From Morinoia aosen (lineage: Eukaryota > Arthropoda > Malacostraca > Amphipoda > Talitridae): a stretch of 64,000 bases of DNA. Location of the stretch: NCBI GenBank assembly GCA_030386875.1, contig CM059567.1, positions 55,288,020 through 55,352,019 on the forward strand, written 5' to 3'. The notes beneath the pieces were generated by a model. The model was not told where the DNA came from. It ran no database searches and saw only the letters and a program-made list of their open reading frames with translations. The first letter of the stretch is position 1. Each line of letters opens with the position of its first letter. The position numbers and the translations under genes were made by a program. Positions 24,441 to 36,124 of this stretch are shown here, one piece after another.

Positions 24441-27400
24441 GGCCGCTCACACCACATTTCCACGCACGCAACGAGCAGCCTGCAGCCACACAACACACTC
24501 ACTATGCATCTCAGTGGGTAGCATAACTTGATTAACTCCTGTACACACGATGTAATTAAGCAACTGGCTCCTTACTGTTCGTTCGCATGTGTATGGACAG
24601 AATCTCCGATGCAGCGGTTAGCGCACGCTTTAATATTCCGCCCTAAACACATTGTGAGTCCCAGTTTCCTGGTCTTGTGTTTGCATGTGAAGTGCACGGA
24701 ATTTAGTAGGAGCCACTTCCACCCACACTGTCACCCGAGGGCGGGGTCGCACTCAAATTTACGACATCGAGCGGGGCTGTCGAGGAGGGCGGGCATTTCT
24801 ACAGGAACTCCGGAAGTCGTAGCTTTCACTGGACGCACAACGAGTGGCAAATTGGGGCTTTAGGTGTTGGTGAAGCTTCTGTCTTTTCATACCTTCAGTC
24901 CAGCGTGTTCGTTATGTTTTAAAAATCGCGCTTAAGAAGTGCGTAAGTAGGGGTTTCAATTGAGCGCAGTTTCAATTTAAAGTGTTTCCATATGTGATAT
25001 TTCCAACACCATGAATTTTCCACTGAGAAAATTTATGATTATAACGAAAATTGTTTGGCGGCTCAATTTTATTTTTGTGATTAGCATTGCTTACCTCATC
25101 TCAGAAAATAAATGTGAAAATAAAAAGGACTGCGTCAATATATGATGCATAATAATTCTCATGCGTACGCATGAAAATATACTGAATAAAGACAGTTTCG
25201 TGACAACAGTATACAGACCAGAGTTGTCTGTAAATTTAAAAATTAACACTAATTACAGACAACAATGTGATTCAACGAGGCTTCTCCGTCAATATTTGAC
25301 TGGGTAAGTTTGAGTTAAAAAAATTGCTTTTAAACTTTTTTGTAGAGAATTATTTTTACTACGAGCTCATGAAATATTACACTCGTTGTGCCTCAATTAT
25401 AAGTATTCGATCTTTTATAGCCCCTAATATTTCATTATCAATAATTCTATTTAAAGTCAATGTTTGCTTCATTAACTAACAATTCAGGTACTTCTATCAA
25501 CTATATTAGCTTAGACGCGGAAGTACAATTTGACATTCTTCTCAGACAGAACTTATTCGTTCTATAAAGTTTTCAGATAGTAAAATTCATTCAGGCTCTT
25601 GCTTTCTTTCTTCTTTAATCCCACCTCGTCACATTCGTTACGGAGTTCAATTATAAAACGTCAACAACAATCATCTCGCATGCGGCAGCATTCTTACAAG
25701 TTCAAGCACGATGAATATGAGGCGCGGAACTGGACGCTTGTTCGCTGCAGAGTAAAATCATTTTCTAACGCAAACTTTTTATGATTTCACAGATGTGAAA
25801 TAATAATCTTGGTCTCGTTATTCAGACATATCTCATCGTTAAATGTTGTGCTTGTTCAGGAAGTACACAAATACACAATTGATGAATCCATCAACATGTC
25901 AATACTTTCACTCAAAGAACTCAACAGTTCTACTGTTCTTGAAAATTCTGAAAAAGATATTATAGTCCCGGTAATTTAGTTACAGAATTTATTCATGGTA
26001 ACAAACGTTGAACTGGAAAAAAATTTCCTACCTCATGACCTGAGGAGCAAGATCATTTTGAATACTTCCCTATGTTGACTTTGAAATAATAAATTTTGAA
26101 GGAAGTTTTACGGCTCTGTATATCTACCGTGTGACCAGAACTATTGTTTCAATATATTGCTCTAAATCGACCATAAAGTGCCCTACTGCGCCAAACTATT
26201 GAAGACCATGGTAGACACCGCGCGGAATTTGTACTAATCTGTGGACCAGAAAAATGTAGTACAGTACTTCTATTCAAACGGTTCTATAAGTAATCGACGC
26301 GACTTGAACTTCACCGAAAGTTGATCTTTTTACGAGCCCCTGCGGTGCCTCATTTGAAGAGCCGCAAGGAAAAGACGCCTTGGAAAATTACATTGTGGCG
26401 AAAGCCGCGTTAAAGTTGGGCGAGAAAGTCCTAGTGTAGCATAGCGAGAAAGTCACCGGGTAACGCACATTGAAAGTGCCCGTGCCGCCAAGCTGGTAAG
26501 TTTAGCATGCAGGAACGCTACTTCTTAGGAAAATTGCATCGCGATGCTGAGAAATAAAGTTATTGCTTAGCAAAGTGTTCCACCTCCCGAACGAGGAGAA
26601 CTTTTAAATGTCTCAGTTTTTTAATTATCTCGTTCTACTGGAGTGGTGTGCCAAAAAAAATTCTAATAAACTGTTAACTGCGTTTGCATTGGGAGAATAT
26701 TAGGTGCCAATTACAGACACGTCAAGTCATATAAATATGACATCTACTAGAAAAACTGAAACGTTGATATTTAACAAGAATTTAGCCTAAATAATGAACC
26801 TAATAATCTAAAATTTCACGCTTGAGTAGGGAAAAAATGATGCATATTGCCCTGAAATAAAATATGAATGTAGATCTTAATGAAAAATTTTCACATAAAG
26901 TCAAATACTATGTCTCTCGCAGTTTATGGTACAATGCTGCGGTCTAATCTTGGAACAATTTCGATTATTAGGTTACATCTAGAAATATCTTCACCCAGTT
27001 ATAACTATGAATGTTAGTTTTCATTGAACGATCGTTATCAAGATGAGTTTTATAAAAAAATGCAACAATATGGAAATAATCAACCATGCAATTTCAAACG
27101 TATAATCACATTCCAGCATTCAAACTGAGGATATTAATCTGTGTAGCTGGAACATTAGGGTGCTTGTCTCCTGGTTGTCCGCCGCCAGGCTTGTCAAGCA
27201 GAAATGTGTCAGCTGTGCGTCAAGACTAAATTAAAGATTGTCAGCCATCCGCCGCGTCCGTCTGAGGCTGAGCCACAAATGCTCGCTTGTTTTAAAAAAC
27301 TTCGAGTCCTCGAGGCGCTCGCGCTAGTGCACTTGTCAGGCTTCAGATTTTTAGTCTAAATTTAGTTAGTTATTCGACAGTGGGCATCGCGATCGTGAAT

Positions 27401-28428
27401 TCAGAAACAGTAGTAACTTTTTGCGAGTCGTTAGAATTTCGGTCATTCCTGGGTGTTGGTTGCTTATTTTTTTTTGCAAAAACTTAGTTTGAAGTGATGT
27501 GTTTTTTTTTCTCCCAGTTTTTGTCTGTAAACAAATCCTCTGCAGCGAAACTTGTTTTTTGTTAGCATCATACAATTCTTCAATTTTAGATTTTAAGAAA
27601 CATTTTAGCAACCAAACGGCTGTCGGTCTAAGATAGGCAACATTTTTCTTCCAGATTGAATAAAATAATTTTATTTTTCTTCAAGCTCCTGCACATAGTG
27701 ATGACAAAGCACAACGTAATCCAGTCGAAGACTTTCCATCCATGAAAGACCCACTGCCATGACTATAGCTGGGCTCACCTAGAAAAGTGTTCACAGTAAT
27801 GAAGACCCGTGTCGGTGTGGCGTGCTATGAATAAATTACACAGCTAATTATAGTCAATATGTTTTGGGCCATGCTTCGATGGGCCCGAAGAGGCCTGAAT
27901 GCGACACGCAGAAATAAGCAGACAGTGTCTCGCAGAACTCATCATCATTAAGGGGGCCTTCGGCCACGCGCGCCGCATGCGATGCTTTTGTCCCTCTCGA
28001 GGCTGGCCGCTGCTTGCGGAGACATTCCAAGCAGACTGGGCACAGTTTTTTGCCTCATCAGCCTCTCTTTTGAATTACTGGCGAGCTTGAGGCAGGGGTC
28101 AAACATACGGCATGCTCGAGTCTTTGGCCCACTGCACAGAACTTGATGCTGCTTGTGCCTATTTTAATGAAATTGAGAAATTTAATGGCTAAAGAAGACA
28201 TCGAATGTATCTTCAGTTTTAGCGTCAGTGTCAGAAAATCTACTTTTGTTTCAAATAAATTAGAAAAACATGAACTAAAATAAAGTGAATTCAAATAATT
28301 TTTTAGATCTTGAGCACATTTTTTAGAAATGCAGAGAGATTTGTAAATTCGTTTGAGAGGTGCATAAGTAATTCAGCAGTTCTCTTAGGATCAATCACTT
28401 ATGTTTTGGAGTATTCTGGACATAACAA
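24441..28428. other. about 4 kb without supported genes
   Basis: AT-rich, with GC-richer patches near 24580-24860, 26330-26500 and 27900-28090. The 111-codon frame at 24528-24863 has no recognisable domain. No RNA gene, satellite or transposon end was recognised. Confidence 0.45.
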
Positions 28429-28547
28429 CCCAGTCTAACTTTTATGCCGCCTGCATGCACGTTTTTCACCGCCTAAGTGATTTAAGCGATTAAATCACTT
28501 AGGCGGCGAAAAACATGCATACAGGTGGCGAAAAAGTTAGAATGGGT
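28429..28547. mobile_element. palindromic foldback MITE, copy 2
   Basis: The arms start CCCAGTCTAACTTTT on the left and, read on the other strand, CCCATTCTAACTTTTTCGCC on the right. Both arms contain the TGCATGCA-like block and the TTCACCGCCTAAGTGATTTA segment, and the centre (AAGCGATTAAAT) forms the loop. This is the longest of the three copies (119 bp) because the palindrome centre is extended. Confidence 0.8.
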
Positions 28548-30950
28548 AACTACGCATGTTGATGCATAAAACAAGAACTGCGTCAAATCGCTTGGTTTCA
28601 TAAAAGGGTATTCGACGTAATTACTATTAGAGGACACTATACTGATGATGGTTTCAAGTGTTGTTTTACAAATCACACATCAATCATGGGCGGTGAAATG
28701 TTAATGTTGGTCTAGCCTTAGAGGTTTTGTTATCCGTTACTAATAAAAATAAATCTTAAATTCATGCATGAAGAATCCGTCGTGGAAACAACGTCAGGCA
28801 ATTTTGTGTTGGGAAGAAGAGGGCGACTAAAGTTATTTCAAGCGCCACTTCAATATTGAACCGATGCAGGGCACTTACGACTAAAATAGATGACTAAGGT
28901 AAACGTCAGCGATACCAAGGGGGTGACTGCATGGCGGAAGTGAGAGGAAGTTGCATAAAAGTTGTGGTTGAGAAATGATGAAAATTTTACGGTAGAAAAT
29001 ACAGAAAGCGAATGGCGAAAAATGTTATTGAAATTAATTAGTACCTGTCTCCCTTTTTTGCATATTTTTAATTTCAAATTTTTGTCAACGTTGACAATAA
29101 AGTTTATTATTCAGTTCCTATAAACAGGCAATGCCAATAAATCAACTTGTAGCGCATTGTGATTGTATTTGGCAATGCTGTTAAAAAAGTTGTTTTTTAA
29201 CTCTGCTACTCATGCAGATTCTACAATGAGAAAAACTACTAAAATATGAGAAAAATGCTTCACTGTTTTGGCTTTAACATCAAATATAAGAATTTTGAAT
29301 GCACGCATTATGCAGGCAGATACCTAACCCAATTTTCGCAATAACTGCAACTGAACGCAAGCCAGCCCCATGAAGTTTCGTGTCACACATTGAGCCAATT
29401 CCTGAACTCGTGTCTCAAGATCAGTTCGAAATTGTTACACGTGTTCACTCTAGCAGAGGCTGGATCCTAAATTAATTAAATACTAAGGCTTATAGTAGCA
29501 AATTCTAGCAGATCATCGGTTACCGTAGCACACTCAGGTTGAACATGCATCCCGTGCATCGTTTTCACGGTAGACCCTAATGACGTCACGCGGTTATGGT
29601 TACTGAGAAGCAGGCAACCACTTGCAGATGAGAGACCACTGCGGCGTCTCTCTCACAATTCAGCGTTTAGCGCCGCAGTTTAGCGATTTGTGTTATACTA
29701 TTTTATGCGCAATGAACACCATGTCCTTTACAACAAAAAGAAATCCCCCAACGGTATCTATATTACTTCTGTTCATATTCATCCATTTTACATGAAGCAT
29801 TTTTTATAAAATTTATTGATATTGTTTTTCATTTTTTCCAATGAATGTCACTAAATGAATGAGCTGCATCAGTAACAGCCGCTGTGTAACATTACACAAC
29901 CTTTCTTAAAAAAAGCCGCCTCGTAAAATCAATCTGAATTTTATTAGAGTTTATTACAAGAACAACGTTTGTTGCTAACATTCGGAGACATTATGCTTAG
30001 AATAAATTACTAATTCTTTTCTAGGCGCTAGAGGATACGGGCCCATAATTTATCGCTAAAAAATAACATATATCTGCCGCGGCAAAATGATTCACAGTAA
30101 CAGCTTGAGAAGCGCCAATATCTTTCTTGGGATATAAATGCCGCACGAAATTTAAATGCGTATTGTCCCGTACGTCATGGACCGACTTCTCATTTCTCTT
30201 TGTCTACGAGAGGCAATTCCTGGACTTCTTTTTATTGCAGAACTGGGACGCTGGAAATGTATTCAGTGGAGAGGTCAGCGCATGTCCAGGGACACATTAG
30301 TCCACACTTTCACCCTCACAAATGTGGCCATGGAGGAGGTCGGTACGCCAGCGACCCCCCGCAAGTGATGTCTTGTTGCTCCACATTTGCATCGGGGCAG
30401 CACGAGGATCATGTTCGGCTTGTGACAGGGTCCGTTACATCCTCTCTTCAGAGCACGACACGGCAATTAAATGCAAAGTTGTCTATTTGACCTCTCCGCG
30501 GAGCTCTCTTCAATAAGCGGTGGTATTGCTCTATTACGATCTGAACTGTGCTTCCCATTTTAAAGTTCTAAAAAGTTTGATTCTTTGCTTTGTTCAAAAA
30601 TCAACTTCAGTTTTGTGTTCTGGGCCCCTAATGATTTTTTATCGGCGATAACCGGTGTAGGTGTGTGTACATATGCATCTTTCAGCCCGTTAAAGGTGAA
30701 TGGTGTGATAGTAGAAAATCATTTTGTAACGATGGTCCCAAATCTGGAAGGGCTAAAAACAACCGCAATTGACTTCTCCTAAAGTGAGTGAGAGGTGAAG
30801 TAGAGAGCAAAATTGTATTGAAAAAGATTAGACCATTACTCTCGTTTGATAATCAGTGTCTGATATGGCTGCGTCCCTGGGGGAGAAGAGATCACTACTT
30901 AGCAACAATAGAGTTTAAAATATTAAGTGTATGAATAGTTATTCTTTTTA
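28548..30950. other. no supported genes; one small hairpin
   Basis: AT-rich with GC-richer patches at about 29570-29690 and 30150-30520. An 8-bp inverted repeat (CTGCGGCG ... CGCCGCAG) at about 29639-29678 can form a hairpin, and a TGACGTCA (CRE-type palindrome) lies near 29580. Overlapping frames at 30156-30516 are on both strands and unrecognised. Confidence 0.45.
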
Positions 30951-31138
30951 TATTAGTAAAAATGAAAGAGCAAGACAAGCTACTTGAATCATTTAAGGTA
31001 TATATTCGAATAAAACCTAATTTCAAACGTTACAATATTAGTAAAAATGAAAGAGCAAGACAAGCTACTTGAATCATTTAAGGTATATATTCGAATAAAA
31101 CCTAATTTCAAAGCTTGTCTTGCTCTTTCATTTTTACT
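30951..31138. repeat. 77-bp direct duplication plus inverted 27-bp copy
   Basis: The segment 30951-31027 is repeated at 31036-31112 with no differences that I can see (85-bp spacing). The second copy runs directly into 31112-31138, which is the exact reverse complement of 30955-30981 (AGTAAAAATGAAAGAGCAAG plus CAAGCT). About 35 bp further, TTTCTTTTTATATTAG at about 31172-31187 nearly repeats the sequence at 30942-30957. The arrangement looks like a product of replication template switching. Confidence 0.93.
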
Positions 31139-31381
31139 ACGATTGCTACGGCTCCCTGATGACTTTTATGGTTTCTTTTTATATTAGTTGGGCCATAAAG
31201 CTGTAGCACACCGTTGCAATGCGTCCTGAGTATCTGAAAAGATCATCACATGGTAACGATTTGCACACAAGATACGAGCGCATATAGTACGAGGTTATGC
31301 CACTTTACCCTGAACTCTGACCCTGAAACTCAATATATCTCTGTAATTAAATCATTGTCGTGCGCTTTTAAATATTGGGAA

Positions 31382-31790
31382 GACGAGCGTATCACATATA
31401 CACTCAACGTTTTTAACGTCATAGATGTTTTTTATGGTCCGCTCTACATTAATGAGTCTAGATGCCATTGGCAGTGTGGGAGGAACAGAGGCTGTGTGGC
31501 AGTTCGTTTTTAACTATTGACAAGAGGAGCGTATCAAAAATACATTCAGCTTTTTTAACGTCAAAGGTGGATTTTTATAGCCCGCTGTACATTAATGAAT
31601 CTCGATGCTATGGCAGTGTGTGGAACAGAGGCTGTGTTGTTGTCATACGTTTTTAACTATTGACAAGAGGTGCGAATCACAAATACATTCAACGTTTTTA
31701 ACATCAAAGGTGGGTTTTCATAGCCCGCTGTACATTAATGAGTCTAGATGCTATGGCAGTGTGTGGAACAGAGGCTGTGTGGCAGTGCAG
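31382..31790 (+). repeat. three-copy tandem repeat of about 140 bp
   Basis: Copies start near 31382, 31519 and 31662. Shared blocks in order are GAGCGTATCA, a TTTTTAACGTCA block, CCCGCTGTACATTAATGA, GATGCTATGGCAGTGTG and GGAACAGAGGCTGTGT. The later two copies resemble each other most. Overlapping frames at 31250-31962 follow the repeats and show no domain. Confidence 0.92.
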
Positions 31791-34699
31791 TCCTGCTGCC
31801 ACCTCGGGTCACGGGACCCGATCGCTGGGCCGGGCAAGGTCGGCTGGCTGGGTGTGGTCACTGTCATTGGGCCCTCTAGTTTATGTTAATTATGAGGCGC
31901 ACGCGCTCTGCTTACTCTCTCAATCAGAGGTAAGTGAGAATTTCGCGTATGAGGATGCATGAAAATAGATTATCTTATGTGGACAAGGATAGAATAATGT
32001 TGTTCTTTCACAGTCTTTCAGAATCGGCTTTTTAAATAAGTTTGAAGCATTGTTTTTGACTGAGATGTCAAAAAAACGGGAAGGTAGTATATACGTGGAG
32101 TAAAATTTACTCAAAGCTCGTTTTAATGTGCGGAATGATTCGATAAAAAAAAAATAACTCGAAACGAAACTCACAATGCTTCGCCTATCGCAGTGACAAC
32201 AAAAAAGTGTTTATACTTTTGATAACTTTGATGAATTTTTCTTTTCCTATAAGCGCTTGCAAAAAAAAATTACTCGATCGTATATTGAGTGAATTGCTGA
32301 TGAAGTAGATGACACAGTTGCTAAGTCTAAATCTTTCAATGCACAAATTGGCGCCAAAATTCAAAAAGGTTAGGGTTTTTGGTTATTAAGAAATTTAAGT
32401 TTTGAATTTTGTTCTTAGTTAGAAAACGTACAATATCAGCTCATGAATTGGTTCGCCAGCATTATTTTCGATTGATAACTTTTCCATGTGGGTTGAAGTT
32501 GAGAAGAAAGACCTTACAGATAGCAATTCATGAATCTATGAAAGCTCGCAACGAACACACCTTCGGCAATTTCGAGAAAACGAAGCACTATGGCGAGTCC
32601 CAAATGCTGAGTTTATATTATTCAAGCAATAAAATTAGCATAATGATACACAAAGTAGAAGATTGTCCCTGGATTTATCAGAGAGAATAATTCAAAAGCA
32701 CGAGTTCAAAAACAGGACAAGACCGCAACTTCTGCATTCTAGAAGAACCAGTTTTTCTTCAGATTGGTTTAATAGAGTAAATGAGAATTTGCATGAAGCA
32801 TTAATCAGAGCCGTTGATAATCTTAGGTTCCTGCGCTAAATTGCAGAGCATAGGTTAACTTGTTAACCATTGAGGAAGTCGCCTTCTTTTTGATAGTACA
32901 AGATTGGTCGATATCCTTAGCTTCCCTAGCGTGGGCTGTGTTTAAAGAATTTTCTACACCACTAAATTCAGATTATGAACTTAAATTCATTGATTCAACA
33001 TTTACTTTTCGATTCCCACATGTCATTTTATCAAAACCTTAACGACGTGAACAAAATTAAAAACCGAGAAAAAACAATCTGCGAGTTACAAAATACCACA
33101 GGCGTCAACTTGTTGCCCGCGCCGATCTAGCAGAAGCCGTAATTATCGTGTTGCAAAAAACTCGTAATTATCCAGTCATCGGGCTAAAATTCTAGGCAGA
33201 AGCAAGGAAGTCGGCAGACGAGTACCAGGAAGGTGTTTTTCCTGAGCGCTTTATATTAAAAATACACCGGTTGGAGACCATAGAAATCCGGCTCCAGGGG
33301 CATTTGTCAAGCTTTTGTTATGATGGGCGCTCTCCGGACATGGTAATGGCGGTGTTGTCACGTATTGCGAGCTGACTGCGTTTGTGGTTGATACTTCATG
33401 TCCTGTGATGATAACGAGTCTTCTCGCGGTTATAATAAATAGTCAAGTGAGCGTAACGTCCCGATTCGTGACCACCGCAGTATGTCGTCTGCTCATAGAA
33501 GCCCGCCACTTAGCTTTCGAATTTTGTTGTGATATCATAGCATTTACATCAGTTGTGTGACTGCGGTTTTTTTGATTTGGGTCTCTGCCTATCATGTACG
33601 GTAGAAAGTAAATGCGACGTATTTATAGGAATTTTGTCCAGCAGTTATGAAACCGTTCGTAGTGGAACTGCTGTTCAGAGTCACCTTTGAATCTGAAAGC
33701 ACGCGATGTACTGTACACATTGACGAATTGTTCAGTGTTTAAATAACGCATACAAAGTCAGCCTCGAATCAAATATGAATCATACATGATTAAGTATGAA
33801 ACAGAATTTATTTTGTTGCCCCAGTCATCAAAGTTGCGTCAATTTAGAAAAAGTTTAAATATTTCCGCCTAAAAAACTTTTTTCACAAAACCATCGCGTG
33901 AATTCGTTTGTTCGAAATTTTTGAAAACTCATGACAGGCTGACTAGGAGTGTGGAGCTATACTGCGTAATCCTGGATACTATAACACAATACAATTGGGG
34001 TTTAAAAAAAATATCCTGCTGATAAATTGCTGAGGCTTCAGTTAAATCCATCATATATTTATTGTGAAATTGATTTACGAACTTATTAGCAGTCCAAAAA
34101 AACTCTTTCTTTGATGAACTTCGGGGTGTGAAGTTGTCAAGGGAAATTTTTCCATGAATATCCTTTTTAACTTATGGAAATTTATGAATTAAGTTTAATC
34201 TAAAAATTGCTCGTCTATTTGTAGGTCATACTTTCGTTGAGTATCATGCTTCTTTTTAACTTGAGTCCACAAGGAGGTGAAGGGAAGGTGAGCAACATAT
34301 TTATTTGTAGTGATATGAACAAACTTGCTGATTGAAATGATAGTAAGGAGCCGATGCTTTCACAGACAGATCTGGCACTTGCGAGAATTTTGAAACCTTC
34401 CGGGCGAAAAAGCTTATTTGATCCTGGGAAAGAAATCAAAGTTATTTATTTTAGTTATTTCTATTTTATATATGATTAGATGATAATGTCAGCAGTAATT
34501 GTGTTTTTGTGAAAAATTTTCTTAAAAAAATTCGCTCTTATTTTTCATATTTAAAGATATAATTTACTCATGGATGAAAAAGGATTCAATCTATGCTCTA
34601 TTTAGAACAAGATTTTTGGACGGAATTTCTTGAGCGCCACATACTTACAAATAGATCTTTTTCGCGGTTCCGATGTATTTTTAAGTCACAACTTTATGG
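31791..34699. other. about 2.9 kb without supported genes
   Basis: AT-rich with a GC-richer patch at about 33080-33480. The frames at 32409-32690 (plus) and 34215-34439 (minus) share a PCGLKL(R/K)R peptide, noted under findings, but neither is supported as a gene. Confidence 0.45.
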
Positions 34700-34885
34700 A
34701 CAGGGAGTAAAATGCATCTCTTTGAGCAGAAGAGAAGTTCTCTTTATTCTCTTTTCTGCCTTCGTATTCTATATTACCAGAAGCGCCGCTTGCTCCACTA
34801 AATGCTCCGTACAATGCCGGGACTCGAACTTGGGACCTTTACATCAAAGTGCGGTGGTTTGCTGTTACGTCACGGAAAAGGTGAG
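34700..34885 (-). mobile_element. tRNA-derived SINE (candidate)
   Basis: On the minus strand, AGTTCGAGTCCC (34819-34830) closely matches an RNA polymerase III B box, and TGACGTAACAGC (34861-34872) is in the position of an A box, with about 30 bp between them, the usual spacing. The sequence between does not fold into a clean anticodon arm, so this is a decayed tRNA-like head rather than a working tRNA gene. The B box followed by CCGGCATT is typical of tRNA-derived SINE heads. The tail end (34700) is a guess, based on an AGAGAA-rich inverted repeat near 34720-34760. Confidence 0.5.
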
Positions 34886-35147
34886 TGGTAATACTTCAGT
34901 ACATAATATTTTATTTGGAACTGTAGAGATTTCTTGATGTAATAACCTGGTAAGAACTTACGATATTGCATTGACTCAAACTGTCGTTATTTAGCAAATC
35001 AATTTTTTTTATTTCTATTCTTTATAGTTTGATGTGTTAAATTAATTAATTAAACAGCTTTAAATCGCTTTTTATTCGTACTAAATAAAACGAAAAAGGT
35101 TATTGAGGCATTATTTCGTCGAATACATTGACTAATCTTTATTTGAA

Positions 35148-35562
35148 TAACTATCATAAATAACAACCATTCAAAAATCCTCATTAACCGCTGCACTCAA
35201 ATTTTATTTTACAAGAACTTAATATAAAATGTGTTTGAGTTTACAACACAAATAAACGGCAGCATTTATTTCAGCTGAGAACAGCCACATACTGCGTTCA
35301 AAATGTTATTTTACATAAAGTTTTAATATAAAATAGAATTGAGTTTTAAACTGTGACAATAATTTTAGCTGAGAACAGAATTTCAGTTCGCCATCAGCGG
35401 ATCCTAATTATCCTAAATAACAACAATTTCAAACACTTCATTCACCACATACTGCACTTAAATTTCACTTTACATGAAGTTAATAATATAAAATAGAATT
35501 GAGTTTTAAACCGCGGCACTCATGGTAACTGAGACCAGAATTTCAGGTCGCCAGCAGCGACC
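35148..35562 (+). repeat. three diverged copies of a 125-150 bp unit
   Basis: Three blocks in the same orientation share TAAATAACAAC, a CACATACTGC or CGCTGCACTC block, a TTTTACA(T/A)(A/G)A block, AATATAAAATAGAATTGAG and a GCTGAGAACAG or ACTGAGACCAG block. The last two copies also share AGAATTTCAG(T/G)TCGCCA. The first copy is the most diverged. Confidence 0.75.
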
Positions 35563-35823
35563 AGGAGATAGAAACAACACTTGCGGGGGCGGCGACGGAC
35601 CGTAAGTGTGACAGAATATCTCCTCGCTGTCAGGCGATTGCGCCAGTGCTCTAATTCCAACTCTTGTCAGTAATCAATCATTGAATTTTATAATGATTGA
35701 ACATAAAAGTCACGCGGGCAATTAGTCAGGTGCGCGTTCAGAAAATCATGCGCGCTCTGGATGACGAGGATATATGGGTCATAATAAAATAATAAAATGG
35801 CTGGCAATGGCGCGGGGTAATAG

Positions 35824-35834
35824 ATCGGTACATG

Positions 35835-35879
<45 letters not shown>

Positions 35880-35881
35880 TG

Positions 35882-35919
<38 letters not shown>

Positions 35920-35924
35920 CATGT

Positions 35925-35956
<32 letters not shown>
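35824..35956. repeat. (TA)n microsatellite inside a palindrome
   Basis: ATCGGTACATGCACATATAT at 35824 is matched by the inverted ATATATGTGCATGTACCGAT at about 35911-35930, with CATGCACATAT repeated once more at about 35879. Two long TA runs sit inside and a third follows. The whole can fold into a cruciform. Open frames here that alternate Tyr and Ile are meaningless. Confidence 0.95.
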
Positions 35957-35959
<3 letters not shown>

Positions 35960-36004
35960 TAAAACATCCAGCAAAACTATCTTTTGAGACCCTTCTTTGG
36001 TCAG

Positions 36005-36124
36005 TTTAGATCGATGAATCTCACCCACGGAATTCAAATGAAACACAAACTGAAACTAGAGTTTAACATCACCGAGTATAATTACGAAGATGCACAGTTT
36101 TATTGGAGCGATTCTGCACTGCGG
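36005..36124 (+). CDS. candidate exon, Cys-loop channel-like (weak)
   Basis: A 40-codon open segment lies between a plausible acceptor (CTTCTTTGGTCAG, ending 36004) and a good donor (CGG then GTATGT at 36125). Both boundaries fall at phase 0. Its translation includes KLKLEFNITEYNYEDAQFYW at residues 15-34. Residues Y25, D29, F32 and W34 fit the Y...D..(F/Y).W pattern that follows the second cysteine of the Cys-loop in glycine, GABA and glutamate-gated channel subunits. The expected cysteine itself is not in place (Leu instead), the exon boundary after W34 is not the usual one, and no neighbouring exon was found. It may be a diverged channel exon, an exon of another protein, or chance. Confidence 0.2.

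Noticed and set aside
24504..24525. A-box-like CATCTCAGTGGGTAGCA suggesting a tRNA
   Set aside because: No B box at the expected distance and no cloverleaf can be drawn.
35738..36046. Frames of alternating Tyr-Ile on both strands
   Set aside because: Translation of a (TA)n microsatellite.
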